Origin: an uncultured Cellvibrio sp.
GTDB taxonomy: Bacteria; Pseudomonadota; Gammaproteobacteria; Pseudomonadales; Cellvibrionaceae
Assembly: GCA_946481095.1 (NCBI GenBank)
Contig: CAMLML010000003.1
Coordinates: forward strand, 33,380-97,379
DNA length: 64,000 nt
Direction: 5' to 3'
The translations under genes were made by a program, and so were the position numbers. Of the stretch, positions 44,266-52,563 are shown one piece after another; within the stretch, counting starts at the first letter, position 1; every line of letters begins with the position of its first letter. The notes under the pieces were generated by a model. The model had not been told where the DNA came from. It made no database searches and was given only the letters and a program-made list of their open reading frames with translations.

Positions 44266-45321
44266 ATGTCGAAGAGCCAAATAGCGAATTGTAAAATTGC
44301 AGGTGTATCAACTGTAGTACCGGAAATGCAAGTTGATAATATGGATCAGACGGATTTTCCTGCTGCAGAATTACGCAAAATTGTGCAAATGGCGGGTATT
44401 CGAAAACGACATGTTTCCGATGGCCGAATTTGCAGTAGTGATTTATGTTTGGCGGCTGCAACTCATTTGCTGAAAGAATTAAATTGGTCCGCTGATTCGA
44501 TTGATGCTTTGATTTTTGTAACACAAAGCCCCGATTATTTTTTACCATCGACCAGCAGTTTACTTCATCGCGATTTGGGTTTGTCCAATCATTGCGCGAC
44601 CTTTGATGTTGGTTTGGGTTGTTCCGGTTACCCCTACGGAATGTGTCTGGGGGCCATGATGGTCAATTTTGGGCACAAGCGAGTCCTGGTGTTGCATGGA
44701 GAAACGCCGAGTTTATTTACAGATCCTTTGGACAGAGGCACGCATTTATTATTTGGCGATGCAGGATCAGCAACGGCGCTGGAATATTCCGAAAATGCAA
44801 CGCCCTGGTTTTTTAATTTACAAAGTGATGGCAAAGGTTACGACCATCTCATTATTCCTGCCGGTGGTTTCAGACAACCGAAAAGTGATCAGCAACGTGA
44901 TTATCGTTTGTATATGAATGGTACCGGGTTATTTAATTTTACCCTGGAGCGTGTTCCGCCACTCATTATGGAAACACTTGAACAGGCGAACCTTACTACG
45001 GAAGAGGTCAATTATTTTATTTTTCATCAGTCCAACCAATTTATGATGAAACATCTCGCTAAAAAATGTTCGTTGCCTGAAACGACAACGCCTATAATTT
45101 TGGAAAATTTTGGTAATACCGGTGGTGCTTCGGTTCCTCTGACCATCACCTGTGCATTAAATGCTACTCGTGAAACAGACGTGAAATTAATGTTGTTGGG
45201 TTATGGTGTTGGTTTGTCCTGGGCTTCGGCACTGGTTAATTTGCCGGTTGATGCTTTATTGCTGCACGGCATGATCAGCGAACCTTGTGTTGGTCAGGCA
45301 ACGACTGATAAATCAAATTGA
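44266..45321 (+). CDS. 3-oxoacyl-ACP synthase III-like ketosynthase
   Basis: 351-residue thiolase-fold enzyme of the FabH (KAS III) type. The catalytic triad is present: Cys119 in GLGCSGYPYG, His254 in FHQSN and Asn284 in ENFGNTGGAS. Length is slightly greater than E. coli FabH (317). It would condense an acyl-CoA or acyl-ACP starter with malonyl-ACP, or catalyse acyl transfer as some KAS III-like enzymes do. No FabD, FabB or FabF partner is nearby, so this is a short specialised chain-forming step rather than housekeeping fatty-acid synthesis. It lies 16 bp after the NadE-like gene and 12 bp before the SDR gene. Confidence 0.9.
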   Translation: MSKSQIANCKIAGVSTVVPEMQVDNMDQTDFPAAELRKIVQMAGIRKRHVSDGRICSSDLCLAAATHLLKELNWSADSIDALIFVTQSPDYFLPSTSSLLHRDLGLSNHCATFDVGLGCSGYPYGMCLGAMMVNFGHKRVLVLHGETPSLFTDPLDRGTHLLFGDAGSATALEYSENATPWFFNLQSDGKGYDHLIIPAGGFRQPKSDQQRDYRLYMNGTGLFNFTLERVPPLIMETLEQANLTTEEVNYFIFHQSNQFMMKHLAKKCSLPETTTPIILENFGNTGGASVPLTITCALNATRETDVKLMLLGYGVGLSWASALVNLPVDALLLHGMISEPCVGQATTDKSN

Positions 45322-45333
45322 GCAGGATGATGC

Positions 45334-46080
45334 ATGTTAAATACTGAAAACTTTTTCGGGCGAAAAATTTTATTGGCCGGTGCAACTTCCGGTTTGGGGC
45401 ATGCCATTGCACAGGGTTTGGCACAAATGGGTGCCTCTCTTGTTTTAACGGGGCGAGATCAAAATCGTTTAAATGAACTTAAACAAGAATTAACAGGCGA
45501 TCATCAATTCATGTTGTTGGATTTATCTGACCCGCAACAAATTGAATCACAATTAGATCAGGATTTATTAAAAGATATTTACGGAATTTGTTTTTGTGCA
45601 GGTGTTGTTGAAACCCGACCATTAAAATTAATGAAGCCGACACAATTCTTACAGCATATGCAAGTCAACAGTTTTTCTGCTCTGGAATTGGCTCGTTTAT
45701 TAACACAAAAACAATTTATGCCCGCAGAGGGCAGTCTGGTATTTATCACCTCTATTTACTCAACCATTGGTGCTCCCGGCCAGTCAGCTTACTGTGCCAG
45801 TAAAGGTGCATTGGCTGCAGCCAGTCGTGCTCTGGCGGTGGAATTGGCTCCCAGAAATATACGAGTGAATTGCATTGCTCCGGGATTTGTTGCAACCGAT
45901 ATGACTATGCAAAAGTCCCGATTAAGTGAATCGCAATTACAAGCCATAATTGATAAACATCCATTGGGTGCAGGCACTGAAGATCAGGTTGCCAGAGCAG
46001 CCGCTTTTTTATTGTCGCCCGCAAATCGTTGGATTACAGGTACAGAGCTCTGTGTTGATGGCGGTTATACCGCACAATAA
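45334..46080 (+). CDS. Short-chain dehydrogenase/reductase (FabG-like)
   Basis: 248-residue classical SDR. The Rossmann dinucleotide motif is GATSGLG (16-22), the NAG-equivalent is FCAG (87-90), and the catalytic residues are Ser140, Tyr153 and Lys157 (SAYCASK). The C-terminal PG.V.TDM and GTELCVDGGYTA are typical of FabG-type 3-oxoacyl-ACP reductases. In the operon it would reduce the beta-keto group formed by the KAS III-like enzyme. It is preceded by a short gap after the ketosynthase gene and followed by the second ACP. Confidence 0.92.
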   Translation: MLNTENFFGRKILLAGATSGLGHAIAQGLAQMGASLVLTGRDQNRLNELKQELTGDHQFMLLDLSDPQQIESQLDQDLLKDIYGICFCAGVVETRPLKLMKPTQFLQHMQVNSFSALELARLLTQKQFMPAEGSLVFITSIYSTIGAPGQSAYCASKGALAAASRALAVELAPRNIRVNCIAPGFVATDMTMQKSRLSESQLQAIIDKHPLGAGTEDQVARAAAFLLSPANRWITGTELCVDGGYTAQ

Positions 46081-46106
46081 GCAGAAATTTTTTGAGAGGA
46101 AATGGT

Positions 46107-46346
46107 ATGACATTAAGTGAAGCACTGGAAATGATAGCCGGATTTTTTGAGGCAGATGCATCCAGTATTCGATCTGAAACTTTGCGCGAAGAAATAACCG
46201 GATGGGATTCAATGGGGTTTCTAACCTTAATGGCAGAGTTTGATGATAGGTTCAGTATTATTTTAACTGCACCACAATTGGAAAAAATGCAAAAAGTGGA
46301 TGATATTTTGCAAATCCTTCGCGATCATTCATTACTCAGCGAATAA
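46107..46346 (+). CDS. Acyl carrier protein, copy 2
   Basis: 79-residue carrier protein. The phosphopantetheine Ser35 sits in EEITGWDSMGFLTLMAE (the W-DS pattern), different from the first ACP, so the two probably have separate partners. Start: a GAGAGGA ribosome-binding site lies shortly before the ATG at 46107; an in-frame codon at 46092 is rejected. The stop is 2 bp before the GNAT-like gene, indicating tight coupling with a transferase that could take the acyl group from this ACP. Confidence 0.88.
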   Translation: MTLSEALEMIAGFFEADASSIRSETLREEITGWDSMGFLTLMAEFDDRFSIILTAPQLEKMQKVDDILQILRDHSLLSE

Positions 46347-46348
46347 AT

Positions 46349-47482
46349 ATGGCGAACCTCTCTTACGATAAAGTTACTCGTGTTATTGCCAAAAGTCTGA
46401 ATATGACACCGGAATCCCTTCGTGATTCCTTTGCTCCTGCAACTCAGGATGAGCTACCCTCAATCTTGCAATTTCGCCAACAATTTTCTCATGCCAATAT
46501 GCGCTGGAAAGATGAAGATTATTTAGTCTGGCGTTATGACTTTTCACCAGTAACGTCGATTCAGGACGATAAAAAAAACCGATTATGGCGGGTTAAAATC
46601 GATAATGACATTATCGGAGTAATTGGTCTTGACTACGCTGAATTTTTGTTTCGTGGTGAGATAAAAGTATTACGCAATCCCCTTGATCTTTTAGTGCGTA
46701 CCGATATGGATGGTTTGGGTTTTGGTGTATGGATGAGTTTGGTTTTGGAGCAGCACTATCCTTTTTTATTTGCTATGGGAGCTACCCGACATTCGCACAG
46801 TATCGTAAAAAAACTATTCCATCCCATGCCTGATATGGGAGCTTGGAAGTTGTTGCTGGATACCCGGCAATTCATAGCAAAAAAAGTAAACAACCCTTTG
46901 TTGCAGTGGCTTCTGAGTAAATCGCTTAATTTTTATTTTAAAATCAATTTGATTTTAAAAAAATCAGGTCATGATACAGAGTGTGAAATAAAACCTTTAA
47001 CCAATTTTTCACCTTTCGATAGCGATCTTCAGCAGCTGCACGCTGACTATCAAGGTCTGGATTTATTGATGCGACATCGCAATGCCCGATTTCTGAATTG
47101 GCGATTTATCAACAATCCACGCCGTCACTATTCTGTAATGGCAGCATTCGTTGACGGCAAGCTCAAGGCTTACGCTGCTTATCATATCAACCAAAAAAAT
47201 TATCTTGAAATTGATGATTTATTTTCTTCTGCAGGCAATCAGGGATATTTAGTCAGCCTTTTATACGCATTAATTGAATTGGCCCGCGAAAAAAACTGCA
47301 GTCTTATTTCATTTGTTGCGCATGCAAATGTATGGCAAGCGACCTTGAAAAAATCAGGCTTCAAATGGCGTGATGACGGCCATCTGTTTAGTATTTTTAT
47401 AAATGATGCATCACAAGACCAATTTAAATCAATCGATCTATGGTTGCTTACCAGCGCGGATACGCATTCAGAAGGCTTTTGA
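46349..47482 (+). CDS. GNAT/FemAB-like acyltransferase
   Basis: 377-residue protein with two weak acyltransferase-like halves. The second half has MRHRNARFLNWRFINNPRRHY, a signature of GNAT-type proteins in exopolysaccharide clusters, followed by a beta-strand/helix region LVSLLYALIELAREKNC resembling the acyl-donor site. No signal or membrane segment is evident. The start ATG is 2 bp after the ACP-2 stop. In this operon it could transfer the ACP-bound acyl group to an amine or sugar (inference). It is the last gene of the operon, followed by a strong hairpin. Exact family is uncertain. Confidence 0.72.
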   Translation: MANLSYDKVTRVIAKSLNMTPESLRDSFAPATQDELPSILQFRQQFSHANMRWKDEDYLVWRYDFSPVTSIQDDKKNRLWRVKIDNDIIGVIGLDYAEFLFRGEIKVLRNPLDLLVRTDMDGLGFGVWMSLVLEQHYPFLFAMGATRHSHSIVKKLFHPMPDMGAWKLLLDTRQFIAKKVNNPLLQWLLSKSLNFYFKINLILKKSGHDTECEIKPLTNFSPFDSDLQQLHADYQGLDLLMRHRNARFLNWRFINNPRRHYSVMAAFVDGKLKAYAAYHINQKNYLEIDDLFSSAGNQGYLVSLLYALIELAREKNCSLISFVAHANVWQATLKKSGFKWRDDGHLFSIFINDASQDQFKSIDLWLLTSADTHSEGF

Positions 47483-47512
47483 AGCGGTGCAGGCAAGCTG
47501 CACCGCTGACAG
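47483..47512 (+). terminator. Hairpin at the end of the ACP operon
   Basis: A 10-bp perfect stem (47483-47492 with 47498-47507) begins at the stop codon, and a T5 run follows a few bases later (near 47515). It is probably a weak or factor-assisted terminator between convergent genes. Confidence 0.55.
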
Positions 47513-47522
47513 CGTTTTTAAT

Positions 47523-49214
47523 TTATTGTTTTTCAAAAGCGCCAAGATCAGGAGCTGTACCGAGATAAGGTAAGCCAACACTGGTTCCAGCATTAATCAG
47601 CTTGCTGCTGGTGTTAAGCCTGAATAAACCATTATCGGGTAATGATCCATCAGGGTTTCTCGCAGCTGTAGCCAAAGATAAATTGATGTTCTGGAAGTCA
47701 GCAACAATTGCTGCAGGTGCTGTATCCCAGGAATTATATTTTGCGTCGGCATTTGAAACACTGACTGAGCCTGAGAGTGAAATATTATTTCGCAGATAAT
47801 GTTTCTGGCCTGAACTGACAGGGTTGCCCAAACCGAAATTGATGCCGTTGCTGTAAGCCGTACAATTCAGTATGGTAATTCCACCTGCATTGTTATTTTG
47901 ATCAAAACCTTTTTGCGGGTTATCAAATGCAACGGAATTGGTAATACGATTATTGGCAACTATTTTATTACCGCCCAATTTAAATCCGTTGCCATTTCCG
48001 GCAAAGCCACCGTAGTTCCACACATCAACACCATTGCGAAATGCCCAGCTATTTTCAACTATGACTTGCTCGGGGCTATCGAACATATCAAAGCCATCAT
48101 CCGAGTTTTCCCATGCGCGGCAGCCAATAAATTTATTGCCAGGCCCTTGAGTTTGTTTCGGACCAAAACCATCGGCCATGCTGCCTAGTTTTTTAGGATC
48201 GTAATTGCGATAAGCATCAGAATTAATCACAGTGGTGTAAGCGACGCCTTTGTTAATTTCCAAACATGTATTACGGTTGTGGTGGAATGCGCAATTTTCA
48301 AAAGTGTTGTATTTACCTGTGACATAAACACCCTGATAACCCGCGCGTGTAATTTCAATTCCACGGAAATACCAGTAACTGCCAGTGAGATCAAATCCAT
48401 AAGAATCTTGTACCCAGGCTTGTTCAGGGAATGAGAAGTCAAAAATGGCGCGACCACAATTTGCCGCAACCATACTGATGCGTGCGCTGGCAGTGCCGGA
48501 TTTGGATAATTTAATCGTGTTCGCAACACCACTGGTGTAAGGCACAGTGTAGGTTCCGGGTTCGAGTAACAACAATTCACCTGCTTTCACTGCAGATAAT
48601 GCTGTCTTGATATCCATCGCCGCAGAAAAACTACTGCCATCAAAATTGCTGGAGCCTCTTGGCGACACATAGTAAGTACGCGTCGCCGCAATTGCAGAGC
48701 CACAAACACTTGCACTTGAACTCGATTTGCTCGATGAGCTTGAACTGGATCGGCTTGAAGAAATAGAACTTGATCTGCTCGACGATATAGAGCTCGAAGA
48801 AACTGAACTGGATCTACTTGAAGATAACGAGCTGGATTTGCTCAACGAGGATGCAGAGCTTGATCTACTTGAAGAAGAAATCGAACTGGATTTGCTCGAT
48901 GAAGATATAGAACTGGATTTGCTTGAACTGACACTTGAAACACCGGTTCCATTGGTAGGAATTGAACATTCCTTTACGGCTTTGGAAGGAATTGGATCAA
49001 CACCAAACGTTGTGGTGTTACACACAAAAGTGCCATTTAAAACTTTGTAGCTAAATAGTCCGGCAGCGCCATAAGCTACATTGGTAGACGAGGAAACAGA
49101 GCAGGTCTGATCCGATTTACAGATGGTTGTATAACCACTGGGTCGATTACTGGCCGCATAAACGCCGGATGCGATTAGCATCAGCGTAACCGCTGAAATG
49201 ATTTTATTGTGCAT
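47523..49214 (-). CDS. PL9 pectate lyase with poly-serine linker
   Basis: 563-residue secreted pectate lyase. Signal peptide 1-21; a small disulfide-type N-terminal module (about 22-90, four Cys), probably carbohydrate-binding; a Ser-rich linker (93-168); and a right-handed beta-helix (about 175-563). Family PL9 assignment rests on exact spacing of the functional residues of Dickeya Pel9A: calcium ligands Asp347, Asp371, Asp372 and Asp375 (ADGFG.., NSDDGFD) and catalytic base Lys411 (GNGFKLGG). It cleaves polygalacturonate or rhamnogalacturonan backbone by beta-elimination and would open pectin for the neighbouring arabinan enzymes. Poly-Ser linkers are characteristic of Cellvibrio and Saccharophagus secreted enzymes. 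Confidence 0.93.
   Translation of the reverse strand: MHNKIISAVTLMLIASGVYAASNRPSGYTTICKSDQTCSVSSSTNVAYGAAGLFSYKVLNGTFVCNTTTFGVDPIPSKAVKECSIPTNGTGVSSVSSSKSSSISSSSKSSSISSSSRSSSASSLSKSSSLSSSRSSSVSSSSISSSRSSSISSSRSSSSSSSKSSSSASVCGSAIAATRTYYVSPRGSSNFDGSSFSAAMDIKTALSAVKAGELLLLEPGTYTVPYTSGVANTIKLSKSGTASARISMVAANCGRAIFDFSFPEQAWVQDSYGFDLTGSYWYFRGIEITRAGYQGVYVTGKYNTFENCAFHHNRNTCLEINKGVAYTTVINSDAYRNYDPKKLGSMADGFGPKQTQGPGNKFIGCRAWENSDDGFDMFDSPEQVIVENSWAFRNGVDVWNYGGFAGNGNGFKLGGNKIVANNRITNSVAFDNPQKGFDQNNNAGGITILNCTAYSNGINFGLGNPVSSGQKHYLRNNISLSGSVSVSNADAKYNSWDTAPAAIVADFQNINLSLATAARNPDGSLPDNGLFRLNTSSKLINAGTSVGLPYLGTAPDLGAFEKQ
48711..48938 (-). repeat. Coding repeat for the poly-serine linker
   Basis: A degenerate tandem repeat of Ser codons interrupted by Lys, Arg, Ile, Leu and Ala codons encodes residues 93-168 of the pectate lyase. 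Its antisense reads as an acidic Leu/Glu-rich frame that is not a gene. Such tracts are prone to length changes. Confidence 0.85.
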
Positions 49215-49555
49215 GTTGATTACTCATTAGAATCGTTATAGGAGGCGCCTTGAACAGGCGACGTCTAATGTAGCTTATTTTGTCGAAAAAATATGGCGTA
49301 ATTATCACAATTACTTTGTGGATGGCTTCAATATAAGCGAGTAAAACTAAGAATGACTATTCAACCATTTTTTGTTCAACAGGTGGTTTGGGTGGGCTGG
49401 CAGAAACTTTACAGCCAATTCTTTGTGTGTCTATACCTACCGCCTGATTTCGTTTTGCTATGTGTTGATTTTATTGGTGTGGCTAGGCTACTCTCGATTT
49501 TTTGGAAAAGTGGCTGCATTCCTTTATAGCAGAGTTAATTTTTCAGGGTAATACT
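49215..49555. other. 341-bp divergent intergenic region
   Basis: No gene, repeat or clear promoter was recognised. It must hold the pectate lyase promoter (leftward) and that of the small anchored protein (rightward). Confidence 0.5.
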
Positions 49556-49918
49556 ATGCGTTTTTCAAAAGTAATTGTATTGGTTATATTGTTTATAGCA
49601 GGGGTCTATATTTTTCGAGGTTTCATTTTTGGTAGTGATAATTTAAAACAAAAGAAAGAATATTGGGAAAATGAAATAGCTTCTTTTTTGAAGCCCGGAA
49701 CCTCTAAAGCTGAGCTTGAGGAATTTGCTATTAAGCATAGCCAAACACTTGACTGCTATAAAAATTATCAACATGAAGATCAGTGTGATTTCGTTGACGC
49801 TGATAGTATTGGTGGTCTTTCAACTCATCCTGTAAAGCTGGCCATTATTTTTACGATCAAAGACGGAATAATAACTTCGCATAAAATAACTCCGACTCCC
49901 GTGGATGTTAGAGAGTAG
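49556..49918 (+). CDS. Small membrane-anchored hypothetical protein
   Basis: 120-residue protein with one N-terminal hydrophobic segment (about 5-24) and a polar C-terminal domain that probably faces the periplasm. It contains PGTSKAELEEF..KHSQTLDCY and two Cys that might form a disulfide. The FLKPGTSKAELEEF stretch resembles SmpA/BamE-like lipoprotein or anchored domains, but the match is weak. Start: the ATG at 49556 has GGGTA before it; the frame opens at 49502. I do not recognise a family. It belongs to an AT-rich run of small orphan genes. Confidence 0.6.
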   Translation: MRFSKVIVLVILFIAGVYIFRGFIFGSDNLKQKKEYWENEIASFLKPGTSKAELEEFAIKHSQTLDCYKNYQHEDQCDFVDADSIGGLSTHPVKLAIIFTIKDGIITSHKITPTPVDVRE

Positions 49919-50093
49919 TATGAAAATTATAAATTTTCTACGGTGAGTATTTTAAGAATTCAGTAGAGTTTAATTGAGTGGGATATAGTTTCGAGCAGAT
50001 TTGGCTTATTCATTGTAGTTAAATATGAAAAATATACTCTTCAAAAATTATATTCCATAAATCCTATCGTATATTACGGAGTAGGAAACAAGT

Positions 50094-50678
50094 ATGCCCG
50101 ATAATGACGATTATCAAGAAATTCTAACCGCAACCTTGCGAAAAATTGGAAGAAATCTGTTGAATTATCAGATTGTTGAAAAACAATGGAAGTTACAGAT
50201 TAAATTTTCAAGTATTTCTTCGGTTGGTGGTGTAACCAAAAATTCAAATAGCGATTCTATGAAAATACCAATGGGTTTTCTTGCAGATAAACATACTAAA
50301 TCGATTTTTAATCCAGCAGAAAAGGATTCGGAATATGAAGAAATTGATGAGATAACGATTCATTCGACATTTGGAATCGAAAAAGATAAAGAAAGCTACA
50401 AAAAAAGATATGATCAGGTGAAAGTTTTAGTTAAAGAGCGTAATGCGTTGGCACATAAATTGGTTGATAGATTTAATCATTTGGATAGGGAAAGTTGTTT
50501 GAATATTTGTAAACAGTTGGATGAAGAAAATGAAAGGATTAATGCTGAAATTCAATATCTAAATAATATTGCAAATGGATTTATGGAAATCTGTAAATTT
50601 ATGCAGTCGGATGAATTTATCGACACGGTTATGAAGTTAATTCAGGAGGAAGATTCGATTACGTTAAACAAAGAATAG
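50094..50678 (+). CDS. Hypothetical protein with a HEPN-like RxxxxH motif
   Basis: 194-residue, largely helical, highly charged cytoplasmic protein; no signal or membrane segment. It contains VLVKERNALAHKLVDRF (about residues 120-136): R-NALA-H fits the R-x4-H motif of HEPN ribonuclease and nucleotide-binding domains, and the surrounding helices (LDEENERINAEIQYLNN) fit a helical bundle. A weak match to one short motif is not proof. A GGAG-type site lies before the ATG at 50094. The gene is AT-rich relative to neighbours and has no partner gene, as toxin-antitoxin HEPN/MNT pairs would. Confidence 0.6.
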   Translation: MPDNDDYQEILTATLRKIGRNLLNYQIVEKQWKLQIKFSSISSVGGVTKNSNSDSMKIPMGFLADKHTKSIFNPAEKDSEYEEIDEITIHSTFGIEKDKESYKKRYDQVKVLVKERNALAHKLVDRFNHLDRESCLNICKQLDEENERINAEIQYLNNIANGFMEICKFMQSDEFIDTVMKLIQEEDSITLNKE

Positions 50679-50742
50679 AGTTATGCCGATAGTTTTAACT
50701 TTTTATAATTATATGATCAAATCGTAACTATTGAGTTTTTTT

Positions 50743-51120
50743 ATGAAAATTAAAAAATTATTAATACCAATACTGCTGTCCTTATCCGCCTGCACCTCCC
50801 AACAACAAACCGAAAGCTTTCAGGAAAGTGATCGCTACAAAGAGAGAATGAATAGTAAAGAAATAAAGCACTGTAAAAAGAATGGCGGGGAAGTGCGGCG
50901 AGCAGGGCGGATGGGGTTGCCGCATTGTGTGATTACTTATGCTGATGCGGGGAAAGCTTGTCAGGATTCTTCGGAATGTACAGGGCGTTGTTTGTTGGTG
51001 AATTCAAATGAACCGGTTGGGGTGCGAGTAACAGGCACTTGCCAACAAAATAATTTGCGTTTTGGTTGTTATGCTGTAGTAGAAAATGGAATTGTCGGGC
51101 CTGTTATTTGTGTTGATTAA
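50743..51120 (+). CDS. Small hypothetical lipoprotein
   Basis: 125-residue predicted lipoprotein: basic N-terminus, hydrophobic stretch and lipobox LSAC near residue 17, followed by Thr-Ser-Gln residues. The mature part has a cluster of Cys residues (CKKNGG, CVITYADAGKACQDSSECTGRCLL, CQQN, CYAVV, ICVD), suggesting several disulfides and a small extracytoplasmic domain. The DAGKACQDSSECTGRCL pattern recalls Cys-rich domains of other secreted proteins. Start: the TTG at 50731 opens the frame; the ATG at 50743 is used. A terminator follows directly. No function is assigned. Confidence 0.68.
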   Translation: MKIKKLLIPILLSLSACTSQQQTESFQESDRYKERMNSKEIKHCKKNGGEVRRAGRMGLPHCVITYADAGKACQDSSECTGRCLLVNSNEPVGVRVTGTCQQNNLRFGCYAVVENGIVGPVICVD

Positions 51121-51148
51121 AAAGTCCAACGAGCATGTCGGACTTTTT
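51119..51148. terminator. Bidirectional terminator
   Basis: AAAAAGTCC (51119-51127) pairs with GGACTTTTT (51140-51148). The loop can extend the stem slightly. It separates the convergent lipoprotein and glycerophosphodiesterase genes and gives a U-tract on both strands. Confidence 0.8.
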
Positions 51149-51165
51149 AATCAGGATATTTTTAT

Positions 51166-52419
51166 TTATTTCAAATTCATACAGCTTGCATAATAACTCA
51201 CGCTTGCAGGCCAATCTGAAAATATACCAATCACACCTACCTCTTTTGCCAGCACATGCAATAAATCCATCATGTCACCATCGTTATTAATTGCAGGATT
51301 GATGGTTTGATAATACCAGCCACCGCCATTTTTTAACGGACCAGAGCGTTCGAATGACCAGGTGATAATTTTCAAACCGGCATATTTTGCGTTGTGTGCA
51401 TAATCTGATGCGATAATTTTATTGTTGTTATCCAAGGTCACCAAGGCCCAGATAGGCGGCGCAACTATGTTGAAGCCTTCGTCGGCATAGAGTTGTAATT
51501 GAATGGCATCGGGCAAGTCCAGTGGTGTTTCGGCATCGTCGAGAAATACGGCTTGCTTGCCAAAATCCTGCTCATAATTAATCCAATAGCGAATGTCCTG
51601 AATATCAAAAGACTGTGGCCAGACATCGCGTGCCTTGACACCAGCAGCACGGTATTCATCAATTAATTGTTGTGCATACATGGCTTGTGTATAACTGCCT
51701 TCAAATGGCATTACAACACTGGCTGATTTTAATTCGGGCGTCATTTTCACGCCAAGTTTTTTAAATAATTGAATACTTTCTGCGTGAGTCAGGAGCGTGC
51801 CTTTATTGGCGTAAAGATCAGTGCGCCAGTCAGCAGTGCCTTTTACATATTCATCTACTGTTGTTGCTGCTGGATTAAAAGCATCCATTTTCCCTTGCAA
51901 GCTTTTAAATTCAGCGAGAGTAATATCACTGGTACAGCAATTGGCACTGGCCGCTTTTCCACTGACTGGATCATAAGGCGAAAATGGCTGGCTGCATTTG
52001 GCAGCTAAAGGTGTTGTAAGAATATTGGTTGTAGTATGCAAATCACATTGTGAGTGACGGCAAACCAATTGTTTGTCTTTGGTAAATGTCACATCGCATT
52101 CAAGAATGCCTGCACCCATTCTGGCTGCAGCTTCATAGGATTCTTTGGTGTGCTCCGGGAATTGCAGCGGTGCACCGCGATGGCCAATCGAGAAATTGGT
52201 TTTTTTAAATGGCCCGTTGGCACAGCTTTGCAGTTTTTTCTTAAGCGCACTCTCATCCATATCATTGACCAAATAAAAAGGGCGCGGCCCAAGTTGTATA
52301 TTGGTATTTTTATAGTGTGTATCGGCATGATCATTGTAATTGTAATTGTTGCTATGTGCCCAACCGGTGAGTGGCAGCATTAATAAAACACAGATAAATA
52401 AATAGATTTTATGGAACAT
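51166..52419 (-). CDS. Secreted glycerophosphodiester phosphodiesterase
   Basis: 417-residue exported enzyme of the GDPD family, which hydrolyses glycerophosphodiesters to glycerol 3-phosphate and an alcohol. A signal peptide ends near TGWAHS. Catalytic motifs are [31 protein letters not shown] (Glu and Asp metal ligands) and [13 protein letters not shown] (catalytic His). A longer, more divergent middle region with several Cys residues suggests a periplasmic or secreted GlpQ-like subclass. Start: the ATG at 52419 follows an AAGGAG ribosome-binding site at ideal spacing; the frame opens at 52461. It ends near a bidirectional terminator. Substrates here may be membrane phospholipid degradation products. 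Confidence 0.92.
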   Translation of the reverse strand: MFHKIYLFICVLLMLPLTGWAHSNNYNYNDHADTHYKNTNIQLGPRPFYLVNDMDESALKKKLQSCANGPFKKTNFSIGHRGAPLQFPEHTKESYEAAARMGAGILECDVTFTKDKQLVCRHSQCDLHTTTNILTTPLAAKCSQPFSPYDPVSGKAASANCCTSDITLAEFKSLQGKMDAFNPAATTVDEYVKGTADWRTDLYANKGTLLTHAESIQLFKKLGVKMTPELKSASVVMPFEGSYTQAMYAQQLIDEYRAAGVKARDVWPQSFDIQDIRYWINYEQDFGKQAVFLDDAETPLDLPDAIQLQLYADEGFNIVAPPIWALVTLDNNNKIIASDYAHNAKYAGLKIITWSFERSGPLKNGGGWYYQTINPAINNDGDMMDLLHVLAKEVGVIGIFSDWPASVSYYASCMNLK

Positions 52420-52563
52420 ATCAATCTCCTTGGTGATTGGGGTTTGGTGGGATCGAAGCAACCCTATATCGCCATTGTGAAGATTTTTTGTTGTTTTGAT
52501 GACAGTTTGTAGATTGATGTTGTTTAATGTGATCTGTGTATATGCAAATTACAAGTTTGAAAA

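Noticed and set aside
39369..47482. Exosortase/PEP-CTERM polysaccharide cluster
   Set aside because: An AsnB-type protein, AMP ligase, ACP and GNAT are typical of it, but no exosortase, PEP-CTERM protein, glycosyltransferase or polysaccharide export gene is present here.
48711..48938. CRISPR-like or tandem repeat array
   Set aside because: The repetition is in-frame Ser coding without spacers or direct repeats of constant length.
48727..49050. Open frame with repeated Glu-Leu-Asp-Leu-Leu units on the plus strand
   Set aside because: It is the antisense of the poly-Ser linker codons of the pectate lyase; the repeats reflect the serine codons. No ribosome-binding site is present.
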